From Cytobacillus sp. NJ13 (GTDB taxonomy: Bacteria > Bacillota > Bacilli > Bacillales > Cytobacillaceae): 64,000 nt of DNA. This document shows, piece after piece, positions 16,300 to 24,142 of the stretch (its first letter is position 1; each line of letters begins with the position of its first letter). The stretch covers positions 5,227,720-5,291,719 of the forward strand of contig JAUCFP010000006.1 in NCBI GenBank assembly GCA_030348385.1, written 5' to 3'. A program made the position numbers and the translations under genes. The notes under the pieces were generated by a model, which was given only the letters and a program-made list of their open reading frames with translations, was not told the origin of the DNA and made no database searches.

Positions 16300-16566
16300 A
16301 TGAGTGCAGACTATGAAAAGCTTCTGAATGAATACCGGAAGCTTTGGAATAACCGGAAACTCGAAGAGGATCATAATGCTGAAATGATATTGAAAGAAGC
16401 AATCTCCAGGGAACTAAAGGATGAAAATTCCCATCCTAGAGTCCGTAAGACGATCTATGAAAAATTTTACCTTGCGGTTAAGAGGATAACACATTCAGAG
16501 TTGGATGAAACAGCAAAAAACGCACTTATCCAAATGCATATCAATGAATTTGAATATTTGAAATAG
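16300..16566 (+). CDS. Small helical hypothetical protein
   Basis: The 88-residue product is charged and predicted all-helical (starts MSADYEKLLNEYRKLWNNRK), with no cysteine pair or membrane segment. ATG 16300 has GGAAGGGAAGTGG upstream; the frame extends to 16267 but without a binding site. A terminator follows directly. Function unknown. Confidence 0.65.
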   Translation: MSADYEKLLNEYRKLWNNRKLEEDHNAEMILKEAISRELKDENSHPRVRKTIYEKFYLAVKRITHSELDETAKNALIQMHINEFEYLK

Positions 16567-16592
16567 GAAGGGTAAAGCTTCCTATTTTTTTT
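16563..16592 (+). terminator. Terminator after the small helical gene
   Basis: ATAGGAAG and CTTCCTAT enclose a 7-nt loop and are followed by eight T residues. Confidence 0.88.
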
Positions 16593-16628
16593 GAATTCAG
16601 CAGGTTTTCTATAGGTTTCATGATCCTT

Positions 16629-16670
16629 TCACATTTATCTCACATTCTTAAGGTAAGATGAAGGTAAGAT
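16629..16670 (+). promoter_or_regulatory. Paired 11-bp-period direct repeats before the two-component operon
   Basis: TCACATT occurs at 16629 and 16640, and AAGGTAAGAT occurs at 16650 and 16661, both with exactly 11-bp spacing. OmpR-family response regulators bind direct repeats on one helical face, so these are candidate operators for the regulator encoded in the same operon. The second repeat pair ends 20 bp before the first gene and may overlap the -10 region. Confidence 0.55.
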
Positions 16671-16689
16671 AGTCATAAGGAGAAATGGT

Positions 16690-17670
16690 ATGTCAAATAA
16701 AATTTATTGGTTTTTCCTATTATTGATATTAGCCGCCTTCCTTACTTCCTGCTCAGAAAAGAGACAGCCTGCAATTCCTGAAGATATAACTTTTGCTGCT
16801 ACAGTGAATATAAAGGATATGACCTTATCTTTTGTGGACTTGGATAAAAAGGAGCTGGCGGAAGAGTGGATCATGGAGAAACCTTATACAGGGGCACTGA
16901 TTCTCCCGGACAATGATTCCATTCTTCTTTATGGAAAACAGCTTGAAACGGCTGATCAATATTCCTTAAAGGAAGGAAAACTGATTGATAGCTGGGAGAC
17001 AGGAGAAGGTATCGTCAATGGCATCCTGCTTAATACTAATGAAATAGCTTTTGCCGATCAAAACTTAAATAAAATTAGGTTCTTTAATGTAAATGGAGAG
17101 GAGGAAAAACAGGTCGAGACGGAAAAAGATCCGCTTACCCTCCTCGAATCTGTTGAAGAGAATAAGTTGTTTGTCCTAAGCTTCAATCATGAAAAACTGG
17201 GAATTATCAATCTTGAATCAAAAGCAAAAAGCGGGGAATTTACAATCCATCCTTCAGCAGCCGGTGCCTGGCTTAATGAGAAAAGCGGTGAAATCTGGAT
17301 TGGCGGTCATGGAGAAGGAGTTGAGATTGAACAAAATATCCATGTGTATGACACTGAAACCGGGGAGTTAAAAAAGAAAATTTCAGCTGCTTCGATGCCG
17401 ATTAATTTTCTTGGACAAGAAAATCATGTATATGTCTTAAGCCATGGATCAAATATGTTATATAAAATTAATGAATCAGGGGAAGAAGCTGCCTCTGTCT
17501 CGGTTGCAGCAAATCCCTTTGAAATGGCTTTTGCAAAAGATATACTTTTGGTCGCCGGTTATGACAGCAATGATTTACATATACTAGAGCCAAAAAATTT
17601 AAAAACCCTTAAAAATATTAAGGTTGGAGAGGGCCCTTTTAAAATAGTCATTAGGGAGAGTGTGAAATAA
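16690..17670 (+). CDS. Beta-propeller (YncE-like) lipoprotein, first gene of a two-component operon
   Basis: The 326-residue product has a lipoprotein signal with lipobox LAAFLTSC (Cys21), then repeated blades typical of a YncE/quinoprotein-like propeller (IGIINLESKAKSGEF, IWIGGHGEGVEIEQNIHVYD, LLVAGYDSNDLHILEP). It should be tethered outside the membrane and could sense or bind a ligand. It is separated by one base from a response regulator, which precedes a histidine kinase and a second lipoprotein. The ATG follows AAGGAGAAATGGT. The lipoprotein may modulate the kinase; that is inferred from gene order only. Confidence 0.8.
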   Translation: MSNKIYWFFLLLILAAFLTSCSEKRQPAIPEDITFAATVNIKDMTLSFVDLDKKELAEEWIMEKPYTGALILPDNDSILLYGKQLETADQYSLKEGKLIDSWETGEGIVNGILLNTNEIAFADQNLNKIRFFNVNGEEEKQVETEKDPLTLLESVEENKLFVLSFNHEKLGIINLESKAKSGEFTIHPSAAGAWLNEKSGEIWIGGHGEGVEIEQNIHVYDTETGELKKKISAASMPINFLGQENHVYVLSHGSNMLYKINESGEEAASVSVAANPFEMAFAKDILLVAGYDSNDLHILEPKNLKTLKNIKVGEGPFKIVIRESVK

Positions 17671-17671
17671 C

Positions 17672-18346
17672 ATGCTGAATATCCTGATTATAGATGATGA
17701 AGCAGATATGAGGCATTTGATTGAAATGTACTTGGGGAATTCAGGATTTACATGCTTTTCAGCAGAAAGCGGCTTTGAAGCATATGGCATACTGGAAAAT
17801 AATGTGATGGACTTAGTGATTCTGGATATAATGATGCCTGGTGAAGATGGATTTGAAGTATGTTCTCGAATCAGGGAAAAATCAAATGTGCCAATTATAT
17901 TTCTCTCTGCCAAGGGAGAGGAATGGGATAAAGTGAAAGCTCTGCAGATAGGAGGGGATGACTACATTGTCAAACCTTTCAGTCCTGGAGAACTTATTGC
18001 CAGAATGAATGCTGTCCTCCGAAGAACAGGCGGATTAAAAAATGACATGGATTCTATTCAAATTGGAAAGATCACAATTGACAAAAAAGCAAGGAAAGTC
18101 TCAGTTGCGGGGAAGCAGGTCACGCTTACTCTTAAAGAATATGAATTGCTTCTATTTTTTATCGAACATAAAAGCCAGGCATTAAGCAGGGAGCAGCTGC
18201 TTGAATATATATGGGGCATTGATTATACAGGAAGTTTAAGAACTGTGGATACTCATATTAAAACGCTGAGAATGAAGCTGGGGGTCGGGGACTATATCCA
18301 AACAGTCTGGGGAGTAGGCTATAAATTCGAGGTGCCAGGTGAATGA
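17672..18346 (+). CDS. OmpR/PhoB-family response regulator
   Basis: The 224-residue regulator has a receiver domain with the acidic pocket IIDDEAD, the phospho-acceptor Asp in LVILDIMMPGEDG (residue about 51) and the conserved Lys in IVKPFSPGEL, then a winged-helix DNA-binding domain (LTLKEYELLLFFIEH ... RTVDTHIKTLRMKLG ... WGVGYKFE). It starts at ATG 17672 directly after the propeller lipoprotein stop, and its last four bases overlap the kinase start. Direct repeats upstream of the operon are candidate binding sites, suggesting autoregulation. Confidence 0.92.
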   Translation: MLNILIIDDEADMRHLIEMYLGNSGFTCFSAESGFEAYGILENNVMDLVILDIMMPGEDGFEVCSRIREKSNVPIIFLSAKGEEWDKVKALQIGGDDYIVKPFSPGELIARMNAVLRRTGGLKNDMDSIQIGKITIDKKARKVSVAGKQVTLTLKEYELLLFFIEHKSQALSREQLLEYIWGIDYTGSLRTVDTHIKTLRMKLGVGDYIQTVWGVGYKFEVPGE

Positions 18347-19746
18347 AATTCCTGACCAATAGCCTGGCCAAAAAAATGTGGCTGACAGTGACAGCCGCGA
18401 TTATCATTACAATCTTATACTCCTATTTTTTATCTTATTTATTTTATGAAAAAATTTATGTGGAAAATGTAAGGGAATCCCTGCTGACTGAAGGGAGGAG
18501 CCTTTCGTCAGAGTACGAGGGGGGTCCATTGACAGAGGATCTCAGGGGAAAAATCGATTGGTATAATTCAAAATCAGAAACAGAGGTTTTTATTGTCAGT
18601 AATCCCAGAGAGCTTAGCGCCTGTCTGCCTTTTGAAATTGACTATCAGACACTAATAGGTGAAGAAGAACGTGAAGAGCTGCTTAAAGGCAATGCAGTTG
18701 AAAAATTGGGCTATGAAAAAAGGTTCGACCGAAAGATTATGGGTGTCATTATTCCGCTTCTCGATGATAATCGGCTGCAGGGCATAATATATTTATATGT
18801 TCCTCTTGTAAAAATTTCAGAGATTACCCAGGATTTTACGTATCTTTGGTTTGCAGCCGCAATGGTTTTTACGGTTATCAGCATCATTTTAGGTACCATC
18901 CTGGTTAAAAAACTGACAAAGCCTCTAATGGATATGAAGGCTGCAGCAGACCATGTATCAAAGGGACACTATGATATTACTTTAAACATTGATTCCAAGG
19001 ACGAAATAGGCCAGCTGGCAAATGCTTTTAACCATATGTCTTCATCCATACAAAAAGAAGACGAAAAGAAAAAGGATTTTCTGGCAAACGTATCGCATGA
19101 GTTAAGAACCCCCATTAGCTATGTAAAGGGCTACAGTGAAGCACTCATTTCCGAGATGGCAGAATCTGAGGAGGACAGGCAAAAATATTTGCAGCTGATA
19201 CTTAGAGAGTCAAAAAGGATGGAACGTTTGGTGGGAGACCTGCTTGATTTATCTAAACTTGAATCCGACGAATATAAACTTGAAAAAATGCCGCTGCCGC
19301 TGGGACAGCTTATAGAGGATGCTATTGAAAAATACAAGCCTATCCTCCGTGAAAAAAATTTGGATTTACAATACCGCCTGGATCCTGAAGTAATCGTCAA
19401 TGGGGATGAAGGCAGGATTGAGCAGGTTATCCAAAATATTATGGACAATTCAATTCGGTATACAGCCGAAGGCAGAATCATGATCCGTTTATCTCAAGAG
19501 AAAGATAAATGCGTGATTGAAATAGAGGATACAGGGATAGGGATTTCTGAAGAACATTTAAGCAAAATTAAACAAAGGTTTTATAGAGTGAATAAAGGCA
19601 GAACGAGATCAGATGGCGGCACAGGCCTTGGTCTTGCGATTGCAGAAAAGCTAGTCAAGCTCCATCAAGGTGAGCTGACTGTTTTAAGTGAATTAAATAA
19701 GGGGACGACGGTTAGAATCGTGCTGCCGCTGTTCGAAATAAGGTAA
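18343..19746 (+). CDS. Membrane sensor histidine kinase (HAMP-HisKA-HATPase)
   Basis: The 467-residue kinase has an N-terminal helix (about 11-31), an extracellular domain of about 130 residues, a second helix (about 163-183), a HAMP linker, the HisKA motif FLANVSHELRTPISY carrying the phospho-acceptor His, and HATPase boxes N (QNIMDNSIRYT), G1 (IEDTGIGIS) and G2 (GGTGLGLAIAEK). It overlaps the response regulator by four bases (ATGA) and is its cognate kinase. The signal is unknown; flanking lipoproteins suggest an envelope cue. Confidence 0.93.
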   Translation: MKFLTNSLAKKMWLTVTAAIIITILYSYFLSYLFYEKIYVENVRESLLTEGRSLSSEYEGGPLTEDLRGKIDWYNSKSETEVFIVSNPRELSACLPFEIDYQTLIGEEEREELLKGNAVEKLGYEKRFDRKIMGVIIPLLDDNRLQGIIYLYVPLVKISEITQDFTYLWFAAAMVFTVISIILGTILVKKLTKPLMDMKAAADHVSKGHYDITLNIDSKDEIGQLANAFNHMSSSIQKEDEKKKDFLANVSHELRTPISYVKGYSEALISEMAESEEDRQKYLQLILRESKRMERLVGDLLDLSKLESDEYKLEKMPLPLGQLIEDAIEKYKPILREKNLDLQYRLDPEVIVNGDEGRIEQVIQNIMDNSIRYTAEGRIMIRLSQEKDKCVIEIEDTGIGISEEHLSKIKQRFYRVNKGRTRSDGGTGLGLAIAEKLVKLHQGELTVLSELNKGTTVRIVLPLFEIR

Positions 19747-19762
19747 GATAAAGGAGATTATG

Positions 19763-20224
19763 ATGAAGAAGCTATTAAATATTTGGCTCCCAGTAATGAT
19801 CATGGTAAGCCTGACAGCCTGCAGCAATAATAATGCAGCTGAGGAAGAACCGCAATTCCTGGAAGTCGATTTATCCATTAATCCTGAAAAAGCAAAAGCA
19901 AATGAGCCGGTAGTTTTTGAAGCAAAAGTTACATATGGGGAAGAAGAGGTTACAGATGCTGATGAAGTAAAGTTTGAAATCTGGAGAGCGAATGCTGAAG
20001 AACATGAAAAAATTCTAGTTGAACATGCGGAAAACGGGATTTATCGTCTGGAGAAAAGCTTTGAGGAAGAAGGAACCTACTATATATATTCACATGTAAC
20101 GGCTCGAAGGATGCATAATATGCCTAAAAAAGAATTTGTTATTGGCCAGCCGAGTAAACCTGAAGAAGAATCAGGCAGCCCGGAAATGGAAACTAAGGAT
20201 GAGAGTGGTTATGGCAGCCAGTAA
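19763..20224 (+). CDS. YtkA/FixH-like lipoprotein, last gene of the two-component operon
   Basis: The 153-residue protein has a lipobox (MVSLTAC, Cys20), an Ig-like beta domain (FLEVDLSINPEKAKANEP ... GIYRLEKSFEEEGTYYIY) and the sequence HVTARRMHNMPKK, resembling the histidine/methionine motif of YtkA-like domains. Such residues could bind copper, but that is inference. The tail is acidic and disordered. ATG 19763 is chosen because AAAGGAG is 6 nt upstream; ATG 19760 is too close to it. It lies 16 bp after the kinase and closes the operon before a terminator. Confidence 0.75.
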   Translation: MKKLLNIWLPVMIMVSLTACSNNNAAEEEPQFLEVDLSINPEKAKANEPVVFEAKVTYGEEEVTDADEVKFEIWRANAEEHEKILVEHAENGIYRLEKSFEEEGTYYIYSHVTARRMHNMPKKEFVIGQPSKPEEESGSPEMETKDESGYGSQ

Positions 20225-20250
20225 AAAGCAGCAATGGCTGCTTTTTGTTT
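20223..20250 (+). terminator. Terminator of the two-component operon
   Basis: AAAAAGCAGC and GCTGCTTTTT pair with a short loop and a T-run. Confidence 0.85.
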
Positions 20251-20286
20251 TGGATCTGTGAAATTCTCCAAAAACTTTTCCTTTAA

Positions 20287-20344
20287 GGGTATAAATACCC
20301 AAATTCGGGTACATATACCTACAACAATTGTTACACTGGTGTAA
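20287..20344. promoter_or_regulatory. Cluster of three palindromes in a 425-bp gene-free region
   Basis: GGGTATAAATACCC (20287-20300), AACAATTGTT (20323-20332) and TTACACTGGTGTAA (20331-20344) lie within 58 bp, with a weaker GGTACATATACC between them. They are candidate operator sites. The rest of 20251-20675 contains no gene I can support and only the extended -10 promoter at 20603. Confidence 0.4.
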
Positions 20345-20602
20345 TAAAAGTAAAGAATAGTATCAGACTAAAAACCTGTCAATAGCGATGTTTTAGTATA
20401 TAAATGGCATTTGTTCAGAGCGGCTTCCACTAAAGAGAAAAAAATCCAGACATTTGAATACCCATTTATGAATAACCCTAAACCTTTTAATATAAGGATT
20501 TATGAAAAGTTGTAACTCTATTTTTACTAGTTTCAAAGTCTCTTAGGTGAGCTGAAATCAGGTATTTGTAAAATCTGTCCAAAAATATTACGAAAAACCC
20601 TG

Positions 20603-20611
20603 TGTTATGAT
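20603..20611 (+). promoter_or_regulatory. Extended -10 promoter of the CAP-domain gene
   Basis: TGTTATGAT fits TGN-TATAAT with one mismatch. It sits 64 bp before the start codon. No good -35 is present at 17 bp, which extended -10 promoters tolerate. Confidence 0.5.
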
Positions 20612-20675
20612 GATTGTGCAAGTCACACAGCACCACACACCAAAGAAAAAACAAACACAGGGAGGATTTATATAT

Positions 20676-21425
20676 ATGAATAAGAAAGTTATTTACTCAG
20701 TAGCAGCGGCAGCAGCATTACTAGTATCAGCACCAGGAGCTAACCAAGCGGACGCAGCTTCAAATTGTCCTACTCCTGAGCAAGCTAAAAAAATTCAAAT
20801 CTCTCAATCTGGCAACCTAAGCCAGGAGCAGATTAATAACATTCTTCAAAAATACCTTAAAAACTACAATATTAATTGGGGAAATGTTCAAGTAAATAAA
20901 CAGGATGCTCAGAAGCCGGCAGCTCCAGCAGCTCCAGCAGCACAGCCTGCAAAAGCACAAGAAACAGCAAAAGCTCCAGCAAAAGCTCCAGCACAGCAGC
21001 AAGCACCTGCTGAACAGACAAAAGAAGCAGCACCTGCAACTTCTGAAGTAAGTGCTTACGAGAAGAAAGTACTTGAATTAACTAACCAGGAACGTGCAAA
21101 AGCAGGAGTGCCTGCACTTAAATTGGATGTTGAATTAAGCAAAGTTGCTCGTGAAAAATCACGTGATATGCAGTCTAAAGGATATTTTGACCATAACAGC
21201 CCAACTTACGGTTCACCATTTGATATGATGAAGCAATTCGGCATCTCATACACTTCAGCAGGCGAAAACATTGCTATGGGCCAGCAGTCTCCTGAAGAAG
21301 TTGTACAAGCTTGGATGAATAGTGAAGGCCACCGTAAAAACATCATGAATGCAAACTTCACGCACCTTGGTGTTGGCCATGTTGCTGACGGTAACTACTG
21401 GACTCAAATGTTCATTGGAAAATAA
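20676..21425 (+). CDS. Secreted CAP/SCP-domain protein (YkwD-like)
   Basis: The 249-residue protein has a signal peptide (cleavage likely near ADAAS, residue about 28), a short N-terminal region, an Ala/Pro/Lys/Gln-rich linker (about 70-122) and a C-terminal CAP domain. CAP signatures are LTNQERAKAGVPAL, GYFDHNSP with its His, the SAGENIAMG motif and WMNSEGHRKNIMNANFTHLGVG. CAP proteins are secreted and of uncertain activity in bacteria; B. subtilis YkwD is the closest I recall. ATG 20676 has GGGAGG upstream; the frame to 20607 lacks one. The low-complexity linker may span the wall. Confidence 0.88.
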   Translation: MNKKVIYSVAAAAALLVSAPGANQADAASNCPTPEQAKKIQISQSGNLSQEQINNILQKYLKNYNINWGNVQVNKQDAQKPAAPAAPAAQPAKAQETAKAPAKAPAQQQAPAEQTKEAAPATSEVSAYEKKVLELTNQERAKAGVPALKLDVELSKVAREKSRDMQSKGYFDHNSPTYGSPFDMMKQFGISYTSAGENIAMGQQSPEEVVQAWMNSEGHRKNIMNANFTHLGVGHVADGNYWTQMFIGK

Positions 21426-21440
21426 TATGTGATTGAGTGA

Positions 21441-21470
21441 AAGGCAGCCTCTTTAGGCTGTCTTTTTATT
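21441..21470 (+). terminator. Terminator after the CAP-domain gene
   Basis: GGCAGCC and GGCTGTC form a 7-bp stem followed by TTTTT. Confidence 0.8.
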
Positions 21471-21608
21471 TGTTTTTGCATTGTCATCTGAATTCCGTTT
21501 TTTTCCTTGCGATTCAATATAGTATCTGCTTCGCCTCTATGTATGTATTCAATCATTCATAGGAACATTAGTAAAAGACACTAAAATCAGAATCAACAGG
21601 TGATTTCA

Positions 21609-22106
21609 ATGGATATTAGAAAAGGAACAAGAGACGATTTGAAAAAAATTATGGATATCGTCCAGCAGACTGTTAACATTATGGAATCCGAGGGGAATGA
21701 CCAATGGAACCGGACTTATCCCCAGGATCAGGATTTTTTAGCTGATGTTGAAGCAGGCAATTTGTATACGGCCATATATGATGGAAAAGTTGCAGGTTCC
21801 ATTACTGTCGATCAAACCCAGGCAAAGGAATATATAAATGCCTCGTGGAGAAAGGATGAGCCATGTTTTGTATTTCACCGTCTGGCAGTAGATCCTGAGA
21901 TCAGAGGCGAGGGAATTGCGAGCAAGTTAATTATATTTGCTGAAGAACATGCAGTCAGCAAAGGGATTCTGTATATGAGAACAGATACATACTCTCTGAA
22001 TAAAAAGGCTCAAAGATTATTTGAAAAAAACGGATATGTCAATACAGGTACAATCTATATGGATAGGGACAACCCTTTTTATTGTTATGATAAACTGCTG
22101 GATTAA
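21609..22106 (+). CDS. GNAT acetyltransferase
   Basis: The 165-residue protein follows the GNAT fold: an N-terminal RKGTRDDLKKIMDIVQQ helix pair, GKVAGSITVDQTQ, the acetyl-CoA loop in VDPEIRGEGIASKLI (residues about 98-112), and AQRLFEKNGYVNTG at the C-terminus. The substrate is unknown. ATG 21609 has AGGTGA 5 nt upstream; a GTG start 9 bp earlier coincides with that site. It overlaps the stop of the convergent Hsp20 gene by four bases. Confidence 0.82.
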   Translation: MDIRKGTRDDLKKIMDIVQQTVNIMESEGNDQWNRTYPQDQDFLADVEAGNLYTAIYDGKVAGSITVDQTQAKEYINASWRKDEPCFVFHRLAVDPEIRGEGIASKLIIFAEEHAVSKGILYMRTDTYSLNKKAQRLFEKNGYVNTGTIYMDRDNPFYCYDKLLD

Positions 22107-22600
22107 AGCTTTTCTTCACTCTTTACAAAAATGGGTATTATTTCTTTCTCTTCGAATAAGATGGGAAGAGAAATGGAAAGTATTCCATTTTCGAATGACG
22201 ATTCTATCGAATATTTATCAACAGGCATAGGGAGGGTCAGCACTTTTTCAAAAGATCTGCTATGTCTTTCTTTCAGAAAATAGCGCAAGTGCTGATGAAA
22301 TGATGAACATTTTCCTTTAATAATTAGTTCATTTTGTACGAGAGATACTTTAATGTCATTTTTGCATACACCGGGGAGCTCAGCTTCAATTTTGATATTC
22401 CCATTGTACTCATACATGTCACATCGCGGATAAATATTCTGATTCGATAAAAAGCGATTGATTTTTTCCTGCTCCAGTCCTGAAAAGGAATGTTTTTTAT
22501 TGTGGCTGGAATTTTCAGGGGATACAAAGGTTCCCCAGAAATCCTGGTTCTGATATTGGACGGACATTTTTATTAAATCTTTCCATTTATCCAGCTCCAT
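22103..22600 (-). CDS. Hsp20/alpha-crystallin family protein
   Basis: The 165-residue protein has an alpha-crystallin domain (residues about 55-160): CDMYEYNGNIKIEAELPGVCKNDIKVSLVQNELIIKG split by the usual ELPGV turn, and FENGILSISLPI near the end, equivalent to the GVL motif. Small heat-shock proteins hold unfolding proteins; several Bacillus members are spore coat components. It lies 13 bp after another Hsp20-like gene on the same strand, and both may be read from a SigK-like promoter. Start ATG 22600 with AAAGGGGGCATC upstream. Confidence 0.82.
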   Translation of the reverse strand: MELDKWKDLIKMSVQYQNQDFWGTFVSPENSSHNKKHSFSGLEQEKINRFLSNQNIYPRCDMYEYNGNIKIEAELPGVCKNDIKVSLVQNELIIKGKCSSFHQHLRYFLKERHSRSFEKVLTLPMPVDKYSIESSFENGILSISLPILFEEKEIIPIFVKSEEKL

Positions 22601-22613
22601 AAAGATGCCCCCT

Positions 22614-23114
22614 TTATAATATTTCGGTTACTTCAATTTCTGAATATTGCATATCGACGTTTTTAGGTATTTTTATCTCCATATACCCCTCTTTGCAGCT
22701 GGCTGCTGACCCTTTTTTCCTGACAATAGCAGGGAGGGTTATGATATGCTTATCGTCTTTCTCAGGAATATGTTCAATAATCATTTGGTTGGATGTGTGG
22801 TAAAGTTTCATTTCTTTTAACCAGTCCTCGTTTTTGACGGGGAATCTCACAAATACATAATCATGTGTTTCAAAGACGGATGCATTCAGTGGTGCAGGAT
22901 ATGGCTGGTGATTAGCTCCGGGGGCTGCTGTATTAAAGCCTTTTATAAAATCTGATGTTCCGGCCATTCCCTGCATATTTTGAGGAAACATTTGCCCCAT
23001 GATATTTCGAACATATTTATCAATATCCTCCGGTTTCATTTGATGGGGAGGGTTTTTCATGTCTTTATTAAATGGGAAAAGGTTCCATGGAAACATCCTT
23101 CTCATCCTTTCCAT
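22614..23114 (-). CDS. Hsp20-like (divergent) protein, possible spore protein
   Basis: This 166-residue protein has a Met/Pro/Asn-rich N-terminal half (MFPWNLFPFNKDMKNPPHQM; NIMGQMFPQNMQGMAG) and a C-terminal alpha-crystallin-like beta domain (VFETHDYVFVRFPV ... GYMEIKIPK). The Met/Pro-rich segment resembles coat-associated small heat-shock-like proteins such as GerT or CotP, an inference only. It heads a two-gene unit with the Hsp20 gene downstream. The ATG at 23114 has only a weak GGCAG site. A promoter-like AC-N17-CATAGAATA lies upstream. Confidence 0.7.
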   Translation of the reverse strand: MERMRRMFPWNLFPFNKDMKNPPHQMKPEDIDKYVRNIMGQMFPQNMQGMAGTSDFIKGFNTAAPGANHQPYPAPLNASVFETHDYVFVRFPVKNEDWLKEMKLYHTSNQMIIEHIPEKDDKHIITLPAIVRKKGSAASCKEGYMEIKIPKNVDMQYSEIEVTEIL

Positions 23115-23156
23115 GCTAAACTGCCGGCAAGGCTAATGCTTCATCACTATGCCATA

Positions 23157-23184
23157 TATTCTATGCGGATAGACGCCTATCCGT
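23157..23184 (-). promoter_or_regulatory. Candidate SigK promoter with palindromic spacer
   Basis: On the minus strand AC-N17-CATAGAATA fits the SigK consensus (AC, 16-17 bp, CATANNNTA). The spacer holds CGGATAG-GCGT-CTATCCG, a 7-bp inverted repeat that could bind a regulator. It lies about 45 bp upstream of the Hsp20-like gene. Confidence 0.5.
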
Positions 23185-23324
23185 TAATAATGGATCTTTA
23201 AGTTTTGCACAGCCCAGTTGAAGAAGGTGAAAAAAACTTCTTATTATTTGCATTAATACACTGTAATTACTAGTATATTGGTATTGATGTATATAAAATT
23301 TATTAAATACTGAGGGGTAATTTT

Positions 23325-24098
23325 GTGAGAAATAAAGCAGCTTTAATCACGGGAGGAGCAACAGGGATCGGAAAAAGAACGGCGCATGTGCTTGCCGCTA
23401 AAGGCATCGATCTGGTGATCAATTACCGTAACAGTCAAAAGGAAGCTGTCTCATTATGCGGGGAACTGACCAAAATGCATGGAACTAAAAATATTGCACT
23501 GCAGGGAGATATTTCTATACCGGCGGATTGTGTAAAGATGTCAGAAGCTGCTTTGAATGAATTCCCAGTCATCGATATAGTCATTCATAATGCCGGCCCT
23601 TATGTACATGAAAGAAAAGAGATGCTGGATTATACCTTCGAACAATGGAATTATCTGATTAATGGTAATTTAAATGCGGTATTTTATTTATCCAAGCTGT
23701 TTATCCCGAAAATGCGGGAAAATGAATGGGGAAGGATTATTACGATTGGCTTTGATCGTGTTGAATCAGCTTCCGGCTGGATATACCGTTCCGCTTTTGC
23801 CGCTGCAAAAACGGGTGCAGCATCTTTGACGAAATCCATCGCAATTGAAGAGGCCGGGAATGGAATTACTGCAAATATGGTTTGTCCGGGGGATATAACC
23901 GGTGAATGGAAGGAAAAAAATATCGAAGAAGCTGCTGAGGTTCAGGAAAATGCATCACCAGTGGGAAGACCGGGAACAGGTGAGGATATTGCCCGTGTAA
24001 TCAGCTTTCTGACCGATGAGAAATCCGATTTTATTACAGGCAGCATTATCCCGGTTACAGGGGGCAAAGACGTCCTGGGGAAAATTTATCAGGTGTAA
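23325..24098 (+). CDS. Short-chain dehydrogenase/reductase with altered active site
   Basis: The 257-residue Rossmann protein has the NAD(P) motif TGGATGIG (residues 9-16), HNAG in place of NNAG (88-91), and the usual C-terminal PGDITGEW and ITGSIIPVTGG segments. The YxxxK catalytic motif reads FAAAK (Phe158, Lys162), and the usual Ser about 13 residues earlier falls in IITIGFD, so both the catalytic Tyr and Ser appear to be missing. The fold is certain; classical dehydrogenase activity is doubtful. The GTG start has GAGGGGTAA upstream. It is monocistronic, convergent with the MATE gene. Confidence 0.85.
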   Translation: MRNKAALITGGATGIGKRTAHVLAAKGIDLVINYRNSQKEAVSLCGELTKMHGTKNIALQGDISIPADCVKMSEAALNEFPVIDIVIHNAGPYVHERKEMLDYTFEQWNYLINGNLNAVFYLSKLFIPKMRENEWGRIITIGFDRVESASGWIYRSAFAAAKTGAASLTKSIAIEEAGNGITANMVCPGDITGEWKEKNIEEAAEVQENASPVGRPGTGEDIARVISFLTDEKSDFITGSIIPVTGGKDVLGKIYQV

Positions 24099-24104
24099 AT
24101 TTAT

Positions 24105-24142
24105 AAAAAAGGCAGAAGAACTGGATTCTTCTGCCTTTTTTT
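24105..24142. terminator. Bidirectional terminator, SDR and MATE genes
   Basis: AAAAAAGGCAGAAGAA and TTCTTCTGCCTTTTTT form a 16-bp stem with a 5-nt loop serving both converging genes. Confidence 0.92.
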
